In this document: in pieces, positions 25,010-33,590 of the stretch
Layout of the letters: each line of letters opens with the position of its first letter
How positions within the stretch are numbered: the stretch's first letter is position 1
Source of the DNA: DATCMU01 sp036563245
GTDB lineage: Bacteria; Pseudomonadota; Alphaproteobacteria; Rhizobiales; Devosiaceae
Assembly (NCBI GenBank): GCA_036563245.1
Contig: DATCMU010000009.1
Span: forward strand, 1 to 64,000
Direction: 5' to 3'
Length of the DNA stretch: 64,000 nt
Program-made: the position numbers and the translations under genes
Notes under the pieces: model-generated
Seen by the model: the letters and a program-made list of their open reading frames with translations, nothing else
What the model was told of the DNA's origin: nothing
The model's database searches: none

Positions 25010-26473
25010 CTATCCTTCCAGCGCGACGCGGACCGTCTCGTGGTCCGAGAAGTGCAGCCGGGTTTCGCCGACGATCTGGTAGTCCTCGTGCCCCTTGCCC
25101 GCGACCAGCACGACGTCGCCCTGCCGGGCGCCAGCCACGGCTGCGCGGATCGCTTCGGCCCGGTCGCCGATCTCTTCGGCGCCGGGGGCTTCGGCGAGAA
25201 TCTCGCGCCGGATCGTCGCGGCATCCTCGGAGCGCGGGTTGTCGTCGGTCACGATCACCCTGTCCGCCAGATCGGATGCGATTGCCCCCATCAATGGACG
25301 CTTGCCCTTGTCGCGGTCGCCGCCGCAACCAAACACCACCGTTACCTTGCTGCGCGCGAACGGGCGCAGGGCCTCAAGCGCCGTCTTGAGCGCATCCGGG
25401 GTGTGCGCGTAGTCGATGAAGACCGCCACGTCGCCCTTTCGGCCGGCAAGTTCGAGCCGCCCCTTGGCGCCCTTGAGGTGTTCGAGCGCCGCGACGGCGC
25501 GCTCTTGCGGTGCGCCGCCGGCGATCGCCAGCGCCACCGCGACCAGGGCGTTCGACACCTGGAACTGTCCGGCGAGCGGCAGGTGAAAATCCATCGGTTC
25601 GCCGACAAGGCGGCCGCGCACCCGTTGTCCCAGCGCCTCGCTGGTGACCTCGTCGACGGAAATGAATGCGCCCTCGCTGCCCACGGTCAACAGCGTTGCG
25701 CCGCGTTCGAGCGCGGCGAACATGAAGGGCAGGTGTTCGGGATCGTCGGTATTGACCACCGCCGCGCCGCCATCGGCCAGAAGGTCGCGGAACAGGCGCA
25801 GTTTTGCCTCACGGTAATTGTCGAACGTCTCGTGATAGTCGAGATGATCGCGGGTCAGATTGGTGAACCCGACCGCCTTGAATGCCAGTCCGTCGAGCCG
25901 TCGCTGGTCGAGCCCGTGGCTCGACGCCTCCATGGCCACGTGATCGATGCCGTCGGCCTTGAGCGCCGCGAGCTGGTGGGCGAGGGTCAGCGAATCCGGG
26001 GTCGTCAGCGAACCGCCCTCGATCCTGTGCCCCGTATCGACGCCGAGCGTGCCAAGGCTTGCCGACGCGATACCACAATGGTTCCAAATCTGGCGCACGA
26101 AGGAAACGACCGAGGTCTTGCCGTTTGTGCCGGTGACGCCGACCAGCGTTGACGGCAAGGCGCCCACGCTGCGCGCCGCCGCCTTTGCGAAAGCCGCGCG
26201 CACATCGGGCACGACGATCACGGGCACACCCGGATCCTTGTCGGGCCGCGTGTCGGTGACCAGCATGGCCGCCCCTCGCGCGACGGCATCGTCGACGAAG
26301 CGATTGCCGTGCACATGCACGCCCGGCAGGGCGAAGAAGGCATCGCCCCTGCGCACCGCCCGGCTGTCCGCGCACACGCCCGTTACGCTCAGCGCTGCGT
26401 CGGAATGCTGTTGCAAGGCCCCGTCCAGAAGCGAATCCACGCGAAAAGGCAAGGAATGCGTTTCCTCCATCAT
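25010..26473 (-). CDS. murE: UDP-N-acetylmuramoyl-L-alanyl-D-glutamate--2,6-diaminopimelate ligase
   Basis: Mur ligase that adds meso-diaminopimelate as the third stem residue. About 487 residues; ATP loop GVTGTNGKTSVVSF, MEASSHGLDQRRL, and the DAP-binding DNPRSED rather than a lysine-type sequence. Start is one of two adjacent ATGs at 26473 and 26470; a GAGGA site sits one base from the first and four from the second, so 26470 is also possible. An ATG further upstream at 26506 lies inside ftsI and is unlikely. Confidence 0.95.
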   Translation of the reverse strand: MMEETHSLPFRVDSLLDGALQQHSDAALSVTGVCADSRAVRRGDAFFALPGVHVHGNRFVDDAVARGAAMLVTDTRPDKDPGVPVIVVPDVRAAFAKAAARSVGALPSTLVGVTGTNGKTSVVSFVRQIWNHCGIASASLGTLGVDTGHRIEGGSLTTPDSLTLAHQLAALKADGIDHVAMEASSHGLDQRRLDGLAFKAVGFTNLTRDHLDYHETFDNYREAKLRLFRDLLADGGAAVVNTDDPEHLPFMFAALERGATLLTVGSEGAFISVDEVTSEALGQRVRGRLVGEPMDFHLPLAGQFQVSNALVAVALAIAGGAPQERAVAALEHLKGAKGRLELAGRKGDVAVFIDYAHTPDALKTALEALRPFARSKVTVVFGCGGDRDKGKRPLMGAIASDLADRVIVTDDNPRSEDAATIRREILAEAPGAEEIGDRAEAIRAAVAGARQGDVVLVAGKGHEDYQIVGETRLHFSDHETVRVALEG

Positions 26474-26477
26474 GTCC

Positions 26478-28187
26478 TCAACGCAATTCCGGCGGCACCA
26501 GTTCACTGTCGAGCGCGGGATCGAGATTCGGCGCGATCCCGAGCATGGGCGCGACGCGCGCGATGATGCGTCCGGTCACTTCGCCCGCGTTCCAGCCGGC
26601 CGTGTCGCCGGAATGATCGTTTTCGCGCTTGGGCTCGTCCACCAGGATGACCATTGCATATTTGGGCGCTTCCATGGGGAACGCTGATGCGAACACATTG
26701 CGGTTTTTATTGGCCGCATAACGGCCGTTCTCGACCTTTTCCGCCGTGCCGGTCTTGCCACCCATGCGATAGCCCCTGGCCAGCTTGTCGCCCAGCGACC
26801 CAGAGCCGTCGGTGGCGTTGAGACGCATCAGGTAGCGCATGCGTTCGCTGGTCGCTTCGGAAACCACGGGATGGGAGACCGCCAGCGCCTGCTGCGGGGT
26901 GCGTTCGAACAGCGTGGCGGGAATGAAGGTGCCGCCATTGACCAGCGCCGAAATCGCCACCGCCATCTGCATCGGGGTCACCGAAATGCCGTGCCCGAAC
27001 GCCGCGGTCGCCGCGGTCACGTCCGAGAAGGTCTGGGGAATGTTCGATTCGGTACGTTCGGGCAGTTCGATCTGCGGCGCCCCATCGAAACCCATCTTGT
27101 GCAGGAAGGCCCGATAGGCCTCCTTGCCATAGGCCTGCATGATGTGGATCGCGCCCACGTTCGAGGAATACTTGTACACCTCGGGCACGGTCAGGATGCG
27201 GTGCTTGCCATGAAAGTCGGTGATGGTATAGCGGCCGAACTTCACGCCGAACCGGGCGTCGAAACTGTCGGTGAGCTTCACCTTGCCGCTTTCAAGCGCC
27301 CCCGCGATGGTCATGGTCTTGAACACGGACCCAAGCTCGAACTTGCCCGCGGTAATGGCGTTGAGGCGCCCCGCCTTGAGCGCGGTCGCCGGCTCGTTTG
27401 GATCGAAGTCTGGCAGCGAAACCAGCGCCAGGACCTCGCCGGTATGCACGTCGAGCATCACCCCGGAGGCGGCAATCGCCTTGTAGCGGGTCAGCGCGTC
27501 CTCGAGCTGGTCGCGCATGACGTTCTGCACCCGCATGTCGATGGACAGGTTGACCGGCTCCAGCGCCCGCCCGCGCGCCAGGCCCACCGCCTGCAACACG
27601 CCAACGTCCTCGCTGTCCATGTATTTCTCGATGCCGGCAATGCCCTGGTTGTCGACATTGACCGAGCCCAGCACGTGCGAGGCCGTTGGGCCGCCGGGAT
27701 AGAACCGCTTGCTCTCGGTAATGAAGTCGATGCCCGGAATCCCCAGATGCAGGATCTTCTCCTCCATCGCCGGCGACAATTCGCGCTTGATCCACACGAA
27801 ACCCTTGTCGCCGGTCAGCTTGTTGCGCAGCCACTGGCGATCGAGATCCGGCATCACGCTGGTCAGCTTCTCGACGGCCTCGTCAACATCGATGATGCGG
27901 CGCGGCTCGGCGTAAAGGGACGGCACCTTGATATCGACCGCCATTTCCAGCCCGTTCCGGTCGAGGATCGGCGGACGGGTCGCGGTCAGCGCCGCCCGGC
28001 TCTGGCCTTCGATGGTGGTGTCGACAGTCTCGTTGCCCAGCTGGATCAGCCGGCCCGCGACCACCCCGAACACCGCCAGCAGCAGGACGATGGAGACGCG
28101 GATGCGCGACTGGGTCATGTTGCCCCGCGCCTTGCGCGCGCCATCCAGCGCAATGGTGTCGTTGCCGCCCAGGCTCGCCATGGCCAT
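26478..28187 (-). CDS. ftsI: Peptidoglycan D,D-transpeptidase FtsI (PBP3)
   Basis: Class B penicillin-binding protein that cross-links septal peptidoglycan with FtsW. 569 residues: short cytoplasmic head, one membrane segment (VSIVLLLAVFGVVAG), pedestal domain, then the transpeptidase domain with SxxK as SVFK, SxN as SSN (in KYSSNVGAI) and KTG in GGKTGTAEK. The serine motif reads GSVFK where GSTFK is more common, but the nucleophile and lysine are intact. It lies two bases after ftsL. Confidence 0.95.
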   Translation of the reverse strand: MAMASLGGNDTIALDGARKARGNMTQSRIRVSIVLLLAVFGVVAGRLIQLGNETVDTTIEGQSRAALTATRPPILDRNGLEMAVDIKVPSLYAEPRRIIDVDEAVEKLTSVMPDLDRQWLRNKLTGDKGFVWIKRELSPAMEEKILHLGIPGIDFITESKRFYPGGPTASHVLGSVNVDNQGIAGIEKYMDSEDVGVLQAVGLARGRALEPVNLSIDMRVQNVMRDQLEDALTRYKAIAASGVMLDVHTGEVLALVSLPDFDPNEPATALKAGRLNAITAGKFELGSVFKTMTIAGALESGKVKLTDSFDARFGVKFGRYTITDFHGKHRILTVPEVYKYSSNVGAIHIMQAYGKEAYRAFLHKMGFDGAPQIELPERTESNIPQTFSDVTAATAAFGHGISVTPMQMAVAISALVNGGTFIPATLFERTPQQALAVSHPVVSEATSERMRYLMRLNATDGSGSLGDKLARGYRMGGKTGTAEKVENGRYAANKNRNVFASAFPMEAPKYAMVILVDEPKRENDHSGDTAGWNAGEVTGRIIARVAPMLGIAPNLDPALDSELVPPELR

Positions 28188-28189
28188 GT

Positions 28190-28567
28190 CTATTGCCCTT
28201 CGATCTTGCCGCCGGCGGGGTCGATGCCGGCATCGAGCGATTTGATCAGGTCGGTAAGCGCGGCGCTGTCCGGTTCAGATACCGGCCGCATCGGCAAATC
28301 CTCGAATTTGGCAAACTGCTTCTCGTCGGCCACCGCGAGCTTGAGTTCGTCGGCATGGCGCTCGACGATGGGCTCGATCTGGCTTGGCTGGTTGAGATAG
28401 GCCCAGTCGGCCTTGACCACCGAAAGCGTCGCCTGCTGGTGCTCGATCCTGCTTTCGAGCTCCGCCTTGCGGGTCGCCGTCTCCTCGACGCGATATTTCA
28501 GCCCGTAGACGCCCACCAGCGCCACAAGGCTGGTGACCGCCAGAACGATGTTGAGGCCCCGGATCAT
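28190..28567 (-). CDS. ftsL: Cell division protein FtsL
   Basis: Small bitopic divisome protein of 125 residues that recruits and activates FtsQ/FtsB/FtsW/FtsI. One N-terminal membrane segment (LNIVLAVTSLVALVGVYGL) is followed by a short coiled coil (ETATRKAELESRIEHQQATL) and a DWAYLNQPSQIEPIVERH motif characteristic of alphaproteobacterial FtsL. The C-terminal 30 residues are Pro/Gly/Asp rich. Overlaps rsmH by four bases. Confidence 0.88.
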   Translation of the reverse strand: MIRGLNIVLAVTSLVALVGVYGLKYRVEETATRKAELESRIEHQQATLSVVKADWAYLNQPSQIEPIVERHADELKLAVADEKQFAKFEDLPMRPVSEPDSAALTDLIKSLDAGIDPAGGKIEGQ

Positions 28568-29574
28568 GCCGCCCCCCGCCGCAAGGAGAAGGGAATGCCA
28601 AGCCCCGAAAGGCTGAACGGGCGCGCTGTTGCGTCCGTGCGCCGTGCGCTGCGCAGCGTCGCCGAACGGGCGCGAGGATTGCGCGAAAGTTCGCCGGCCC
28701 CGGCCCGCACAGGCTTGGCGACCGGGGACCAGCGCGGCGCTGTGGCCTCCTGCATGGGCATGTGGCGCGATTTCGGCCCGCTGGCTGCCACCCCCGAAAG
28801 GAAGCGCTTCACGATCCTGTCCTCCAGCGAATGGAAGGTGACGACCGCCAGCCGCCCGCCCTCGCCAAGCAGCCGCTCGGCGGCGAACAGGCCTTCGGCC
28901 AGTTCGTCGAGTTCGGCGTTGACCGCGATCCTGAGCGCCTGGAAGCTGCGGGTCGCGGGGTGGATATCCCCCGGCTTGCGCCCGATGGCCTTCTCGATGA
29001 TTGACGCCAGCCGGCTCGTCGTCGAGATGGGGTCGGAGGCACGTTCGGAAATGATAGCCTGGGCGATGCGGCGCGACTTGCGTTCTTCACCCAGCGCAAA
29101 AAGAAGATCGGCCAAAGCCTTCTCGTCCAATGTGTTCACAAGATCGGCAGCGCTGGTGCCCTCGCCGCTCATGCGCATGTCGAGTGGCCCTTCGCGCAGG
29201 AACGAGAACCCGCGTCCCGCCTCGTCGAGCTGCATGGAGCTGACCCCGATGTCGAGCACGATGGCATCGACCGGGCGCGGCATTTGCCCGGCAAAGGTTT
29301 CGAGTTCGGAAAAGCGCCCGGCAAAGAAGGTGAAGCGGTCGCCGAAATCCGCGCTCAGCGCCGCCACGTGCGGCGCGACATTCGGGTCGCGGTCGATGGC
29401 GAGTACCGATGCCCCGGTCTCAAGCAGTGCGCGGCTATACCCGCCGGCCCCGAAGGTGCCGTCGAGCACGAGCATGCCTTCAAGCGGGCGCAGGGCATCG
29501 AGGACTTCCTCGAGCAGCACCGGAAGGTGGGGCATGGACTGCTGGCTGGGTCCGGACCCGTGGGCTTGGGTCAT
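28564..29574 (-). CDS. rsmH: 16S rRNA (cytosine(1402)-N(4))-methyltransferase
   Basis: Methylates N4 of C1402 in 16S rRNA, tuning decoding at the P site. 336 residues; begins with HLPVLLEEVLDAL and the SAM motif LDGTFGAGGYSRALLE, then GVSSMQLDEAGRGFSF and the DMRM motif, all family marks. First gene of the dcw cluster here; mraZ, normally just upstream, is absent. The 139-base gap to the next gene probably contains the cluster promoter, but no clear -35/-10 pair was found. Confidence 0.95.
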   Translation of the reverse strand: MTQAHGSGPSQQSMPHLPVLLEEVLDALRPLEGMLVLDGTFGAGGYSRALLETGASVLAIDRDPNVAPHVAALSADFGDRFTFFAGRFSELETFAGQMPRPVDAIVLDIGVSSMQLDEAGRGFSFLREGPLDMRMSGEGTSAADLVNTLDEKALADLLFALGEERKSRRIAQAIISERASDPISTTSRLASIIEKAIGRKPGDIHPATRSFQALRIAVNAELDELAEGLFAAERLLGEGGRLAVVTFHSLEDRIVKRFLSGVAASGPKSRHMPMQEATAPRWSPVAKPVRAGAGELSRNPRARSATLRSARRTDATARPFSLSGLGIPFSLRRGAA

Positions 29575-29713
29575 GATCGAAGGCTACTCCACTCCGGCGG
29601 CAATCTGCCGGTACGCTTCGCCCCTGTTCGAGGGCGCTTCGGTCACTTTGCGCAACAGGTTTTAAGATTCTGTTTCCCAAACCCGGCGGCTGCCGACAAA
29701 CCGTCGATGCCCG

Positions 29714-30691
29714 TTACGGCGCAGGCGGAGAAAGGGTCACCACCACGCTGCCCGACTTGTGGCCACCGTCGACCCGGCGGTGCGCCGCCGCGATCTGATC
29801 GAATGCATAGGTGCTATCAATTACTGGCCTGAGGTCGCCGCTTTCGACCAGCGAAACCAGGCGACGGAAATTCTTACCAGAGAAAACCTCGTCATTTTCA
29901 GAGGCGCCGACGATCTGCGTGTGGAAAGCAGCACCAAGCATTTCAAGAAGGGTACCGATCACCATCAGGTATCGCCCACCCGGCTTGAGCATGTGCTTGA
30001 CGCACCGAAAGGGGGCATTGCCGTGGGTATCCATGATCAGGTCGAACTTCTGGCCGCTCCGCATGAAGTTTTCTTTTCTATAGTCGATCACCTCGTCGGC
30101 ACCGAGGGATCGCACCAAGTCGGCGTTCCTTGCGCTGCACACGCCGGTCACTTTCGCTCCCATCTGCCGGGCAATCTGCACCGACGCGACGCCGACCGCA
30201 CCTGACGCGCCATTGATCAGGATGCTTTCCCCGGCCTTGAGCTTGCCGCGCGAGAAGAAATTCAGCGCCGTCAGACCGCCGAAACAGATCGATACGATCT
30301 CTTCGTAGCCGACGCTTTCAGGAATGCGCGCGATAGGGCCATTGGCGGGAACGCAGAAATATTCCGCGTGGCAACCGAACTCGAATCCCCTGGAGGCCAG
30401 AACGCGATCTCCCACCGCGAAATCCTTCACCCCCTCGCCTGTCGCCGCCACGTCGCCTGCAGCGTCGAACCCGAAAACTGGCTGCTTGAGGCGCGTGAAC
30501 CCCAGCGCAAATCGCGTGAGCAGGGACAGACCCGCCGGCACGTCGAGCGCACGCATGCGGCAATCGCCGGAATTGACCGTCGTCGCATGCACCCGCACCA
30601 GCACATCTTGCGGCCCGGGGACTGGGGTCGGCACCTCGCCGATCCGCACCGCTTCCGGTGGACCGTAGCGTTCGCAAATCGCAGCCTTCAT
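29714..30691 (-). CDS. Zinc-independent MDR-family NAD(P)H quinone/alkenal oxidoreductase-like
   Basis: 325 residues, medium-chain dehydrogenase/reductase fold. Starts MKAAICERYGPPEAVRIGEV at ATG 30691 with a GGGAGA site. The cofactor loop is LINGASGAVGVASVQIARQMGA, followed by ADEVIDYRKENF. A structural zinc cysteine cluster is not present, placing it with quinone oxidoreductase-like members that reduce quinones or enals with NADPH; the substrate is unknown. Its start overlaps the XRE regulator by four bases, so it is the last gene of a three-gene operon. Confidence 0.85.
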   Translation of the reverse strand: MKAAICERYGPPEAVRIGEVPTPVPGPQDVLVRVHATTVNSGDCRMRALDVPAGLSLLTRFALGFTRLKQPVFGFDAAGDVAATGEGVKDFAVGDRVLASRGFEFGCHAEYFCVPANGPIARIPESVGYEEIVSICFGGLTALNFFSRGKLKAGESILINGASGAVGVASVQIARQMGAKVTGVCSARNADLVRSLGADEVIDYRKENFMRSGQKFDLIMDTHGNAPFRCVKHMLKPGGRYLMVIGTLLEMLGAAFHTQIVGASENDEVFSGKNFRRLVSLVESGDLRPVIDSTYAFDQIAAAHRRVDGGHKSGSVVVTLSPPAP

Positions 30692-30933
30692 TTGGCGTCT
30701 CCCTGCTGCCCCTCGCCGGCGCTCCATCCGAAGACATGCTCAATGCCAACACCGAATGCATCGGCAATGCGGAAGGCGACCTCGAGCGAGGGAGAATAGC
30801 GTCCCTGTTCAATTGCAACGATAGTCTGCCGGCTGACGCCCACCTTGTCCGCCAACGCTGCCTGCGTCATCTCGCCGGCATCGAACCTGAGCCGACGGAT
30901 AACATTGGTGATTTGCGGCCTGCCCTTGCCCAT
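30688..30933 (-). CDS. XRE-family helix-turn-helix transcriptional regulator
   Basis: 81 residues; one Cro/C1-type helix-turn-helix: MTQAALADKVGVSRQTIVAIEQGRYSPSLE spans most of it, positions 22-51. Such short regulators commonly pair with a small DUF2178-type membrane protein, as here. The gene sits between that membrane protein (three bases upstream) and the MDR oxidoreductase. It probably represses its own operon through the palindrome at 31422-31441. Confidence 0.9.
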   Translation of the reverse strand: MGKGRPQITNVIRRLRFDAGEMTQAALADKVGVSRQTIVAIEQGRYSPSLEVAFRIADAFGVGIEHVFGWSAGEGQQGDAK

Positions 30934-30936
30934 CGC

Positions 30937-31368
30937 TCAGCCAAGCCTGCGATAGGTCAGTTGCGAAACCGTCTCGGCAATACCGCCCAGCAGCATTGCG
31001 CTGAACACCCCGTAGACCGCAACAACCGGTATCGCCCCCAACGCGAGCGCAATCAGCGTTCCGGCGATCCCCATTGAAAGCGCCACGTAGGCATTGCGCG
31101 ACGACCGCGCATTGATCAGCCGGTCGCGCTCGTCAGTCCGCCCGTCCGGCATTTCGCCGCGCCTGACGATAGACACCAGAACGGCACCCAGGATCGTCGT
31201 CGCTATGGTGATAACGGCCATGGCCAGCACAGCCCACAGCACCCTGGCAGCGGCGTCCGACACCGTTTCTCCCGCCACCTGCCCGCTCAGGGCCGCCCCG
31301 AAGAACCAGATTCCGATGGCGATCTGGACCAGCAGTCCGCAGATCGCACTGACCTCGCGCATCGACAT
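30937..31368 (-). CDS. Four-helix membrane protein, DUF2178-like
   Basis: 143 residues with four predicted membrane segments (about 8-28, 42-65, 92-110 and 113-131). The loop between the second and third, DERDRLINARSSRNAYVALS, resembles the conserved DERD..I..kSSr.aY motif of DUF2178-type proteins, which typically travel with a small XRE regulator. Function unknown. GGAGGG lies six bases before the ATG at 31368. First gene of the operon with the XRE regulator and the MDR oxidoreductase. Confidence 0.75.
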   Translation of the reverse strand: MSMREVSAICGLLVQIAIGIWFFGAALSGQVAGETVSDAAARVLWAVLAMAVITIATTILGAVLVSIVRRGEMPDGRTDERDRLINARSSRNAYVALSMGIAGTLIALALGAIPVVAVYGVFSAMLLGGIAETVSQLTYRRLG

Positions 31369-31399
31369 GGCACCCTCCCTGCTTCGATTGACGAATGGC

Positions 31400-31441
31400 T
31401 ATGTAAATTCAACACGACATAATGTCAATTTCTTTTGACAT
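31400..31441 (-). promoter_or_regulatory. Promoter with overlapping palindromic operator for the XRE operon
   Basis: On the - strand a TTGACA box (31423-31428) is separated by 17 bases from TACATA (31400-31405), a good sigma-70-type arrangement, about 30 bases before the membrane-protein gene. A dyad, ATGTCAA-N6-TTGACAT (31422-31441), overlaps the -35 box and is a natural binding site for the XRE repressor encoded in the operon. The promoter match is seen; the regulator assignment is inferred. Confidence 0.65.
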
Positions 31442-31510
31442 AGTGACCAAAAAACTTGACCCGTAGCAGGGAAACGCCGGATTCTCGTGACTTCGTGGAT
31501 TTCAGTTGTG

Positions 31511-31553
31511 GACAAAATGGCGCCGCCGGCCCCCTCATCGGGAACCGGCGGCG
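31511..31553 (-). terminator. Probable terminator of rnpB
   Basis: Nine-base perfect stem CGCCGCCGG / CCGGCGGCG (31521-31529 and 31545-31553) with a partly paired loop, followed on the - strand by CCATTTTGTC. It lies directly after the RNase P RNA 3' end. The T tract is short, so efficiency is uncertain. Confidence 0.65.
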
Positions 31554-31557
31554 TGAA

Positions 31558-31947
31558 ACTTGCCAGCCGACCTGTAAGCCGGGTTCTGTAAGGCCGAGGA
31601 CCGGAGCCCTCGACGCGGTGATCATTCATCTGGGACGCCTGTTGCCAGGCGCCTCGTGCAACCAACCCGGACGACTGGCCCGGAAACGGGGCTGGGAGTT
31701 GCCTCCCGCGTCGTCCCTATTCGGTCTTGCTCCCGGTGGGGTTTGCCGTGCGGTCCCTGTTGCCAGGGGCCCGGTGCGCTCTTGCCGCACCCTTTCACCC
31801 TTGCCGCGCGGGGCGCGGCGGTTTGCTTTCTGTGGCACTTTCCCTGGGGTCGCCCCCGCCGGGCGTTACCCGGCACCGTGTTTCCTTGGAGCCCGGACTT
31901 TCCTCCCCGCATTGCGGAGCGATCACCCGGTCGACTGGCCGGCCCAC
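31558..31947 (-). ncRNA. rnpB: RNase P RNA, bacterial class A
   Basis: Catalytic RNA that removes tRNA 5' leaders. On the - strand the 5' region reads GGCCGGCCAGTCGACCGGGT, then GGAGGAAAGTCCGGGCTCC, the universally conserved P4/J region; AACGCCCGGCGGGG and CCACAGAAAGCAAACCGCC follow in order, and the 3' part ends with ACAGAACCCGGCTTACAGG, the 3' P4 strand. About 390 bases, as expected for an alphaproteobacterial class A molecule. End positions are estimated to within about ten bases. A hairpin terminator follows. Confidence 0.95.
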
Positions 31948-31993
31948 ATATGGGCACCCTCCCCGGCCCGTCAAGCGGGCAGGTCAAACCGGC

Positions 31994-32695
31994 TCAGAGT
32001 CGGCGCGCTTTGGCGATGCTCTCATAGGCCGAATTGATCGCGGCGAGCCGGGCGGTCGCCACCCCGATGAATTCCTCCGGCACGCCCTTGGCGATCAGCC
32101 GGTCGGGATGGTGCTCGCTCACCAGCGTGCGATAGACCCTTCTGACCTCGGCATCGCTGGCCGAAGGGTCGAGGCCGAGCACAAGGTAAGGGTCCGGCCC
32201 CTCGCTCCCCACCATGTGCTGCGCGGCGATCTGGGCGAACCGCACCTCGTCGAAGCCGAAGATGGTTCCCACGTCCTCCAGGTAGCCCAGTTCGTCCTCG
32301 TGGATCATCCCGTCGGCCGCCGCGATGAAGAACAGGCCATCAAGGACGTGCTCCAGCGTTGCCGGGCTGTCGGCGAACAGCCGCGCGATCTTTCTCGCAT
32401 AGGAGCGGTATCCGGCCACGTCCTGCCGCGCCAGGTCGAACAGGCGCTGCACCTGCTGCTCGGAGCCTTGCGGAATCTCGACGGTCTGGCGGAACGCCCT
32501 GATCTCGTCGGCGGTCACCACGCCATCCGCCACCGCCATCTTGGCGCTGAGTGCCACCAGCGCCAGCGTGAATGCAGCGTCCTTGCCGCCCGGCAGCCAG
32601 TTGTCCGGATCGAGCGCGGCGCCCAGCGATCCGGCAAGCCCGGTGCCTGCCGAAAAGGAGCCCACAAGTTCGCCAAGCTTCTGCCAGACTGCCAA
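31994..32695 (-). CDS. DjlA-like co-chaperone: TerB domain plus C-terminal J domain
   Basis: 233 residues. The N-terminal two thirds form a TerB-like helical domain with paired acidic motifs (MAVADGVVTADEI and AAADGMIHEDE) that may bind metal. The C-terminal 60 residues are a J domain with HPD in SEHHPDRL and the opening DPYLVLGLDPSASDAEVRRVYR, which would stimulate an Hsp70/DnaK. DjlA of E. coli has an N-terminal membrane segment; none is clear here. Translation probably starts at TTG 32695, preceded by AAGGA six bases away; there is no ATG at the family start. Confidence 0.88.
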   Translation of the reverse strand: MAVWQKLGELVGSFSAGTGLAGSLGAALDPDNWLPGGKDAAFTLALVALSAKMAVADGVVTADEIRAFRQTVEIPQGSEQQVQRLFDLARQDVAGYRSYARKIARLFADSPATLEHVLDGLFFIAAADGMIHEDELGYLEDVGTIFGFDEVRFAQIAAQHMVGSEGPDPYLVLGLDPSASDAEVRRVYRTLVSEHHPDRLIAKGVPEEFIGVATARLAAINSAYESIAKARRL

Positions 32696-32846
32696 ATTCT
32701 GTCCTTTTCAATCGGCTACTTAAGTATGGTGGTAAAAGCCCTGCAGCGGTCTAAGGCCATCGCACGCCGGGCATCCGGTTTCAATGCGCGGCCACCGGTG
32801 ATCCGAACAGGAAACCAACCGCGTCTTTCTTGTTACGCACGCGACC

Positions 32847-33521
32847 TTAAAACAGATTGATCGGGCCGTCGGTGCCATCCTGCTGCGGCGGCGGGTTCGC
32901 CGTCGACGGCGGCTGCTGCGTGACCGGTTGACCGTCGATCGTTCCGGGCGGCAGAAGCGGCGAATCGCTGTTCGGCGCCGGCTGCAGCGGTTGAAGCGGC
33001 GGCAGATCGCTCGCGGTTGCCGGGCTCGTGCTGTCGCCACCATTGCCGAACAGGTCGATGGGATTGTCCTGGGTCGCATCCACCGCGTTCGGATCGCCCC
33101 CCTGCAAGGCAGTGTCGGGAGCGGTCGCATCGGTCAGCGGCGGCAGGGCGTTCGGATCGGCCGCCGGCTGCTGCGTCTGGTCGAACTGATTGAACGTGCC
33201 CGTGACCGGATCCTGGGTGAGGATGCTGCCGCCGGGATCGGCGCTTGGTGCGACCAGGGCCGGCGATGTCGCATCCATCGACTGGGGCGCAAGAAGCGAC
33301 GGATCGGTCGGCGTTGCCGCCTTTGCGGTCGCAGGCGGCGGGCTTGCCTGGTCCTGAGGCGCGGCTTGAGCACTGGCGTCGGAGGGCGCAGGTTCCTCGC
33401 TGGTCACCGCGACCGCCTGTTCGGGCGGCGGCAGGATGACCAGTTGAAAAAAGGCGTAGCCACCAATGGCCAGTAGCAACAGGAAAACCGCCACCGCGCC
33501 CATGGCCCAGCGAAGTTTCAT
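32847..33521 (-). CDS. Membrane-anchored Pro/Ala/Asp-rich low-complexity protein
   Basis: 224 residues. One N-terminal membrane segment (about 7-33, MGAVAVFLLLLAIGGYAFFQLVIL) is followed by about 190 residues dominated by Pro, Ala, Asp, Gln, Thr and Ser with no predicted fold. A short motif is repeated: NPIDLF near the middle and GPINLF at the extreme C-terminus. Likely exported with the tail in the periplasm, but no family was recognised. Neighbours (djlA-like and metF) give no functional clue. Confidence 0.65.
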   Translation of the reverse strand: MKLRWAMGAVAVFLLLLAIGGYAFFQLVILPPPEQAVAVTSEEPAPSDASAQAAPQDQASPPPATAKAATPTDPSLLAPQSMDATSPALVAPSADPGGSILTQDPVTGTFNQFDQTQQPAADPNALPPLTDATAPDTALQGGDPNAVDATQDNPIDLFGNGGDSTSPATASDLPPLQPLQPAPNSDSPLLPPGTIDGQPVTQQPPSTANPPPQQDGTDGPINLF

Positions 33522-33590
33522 GCCAGACAGCCTTTCTTTCGCTCCACCAGGCTCAACAATACGCCCAAATTGACCGTTTTGTGATCCATC

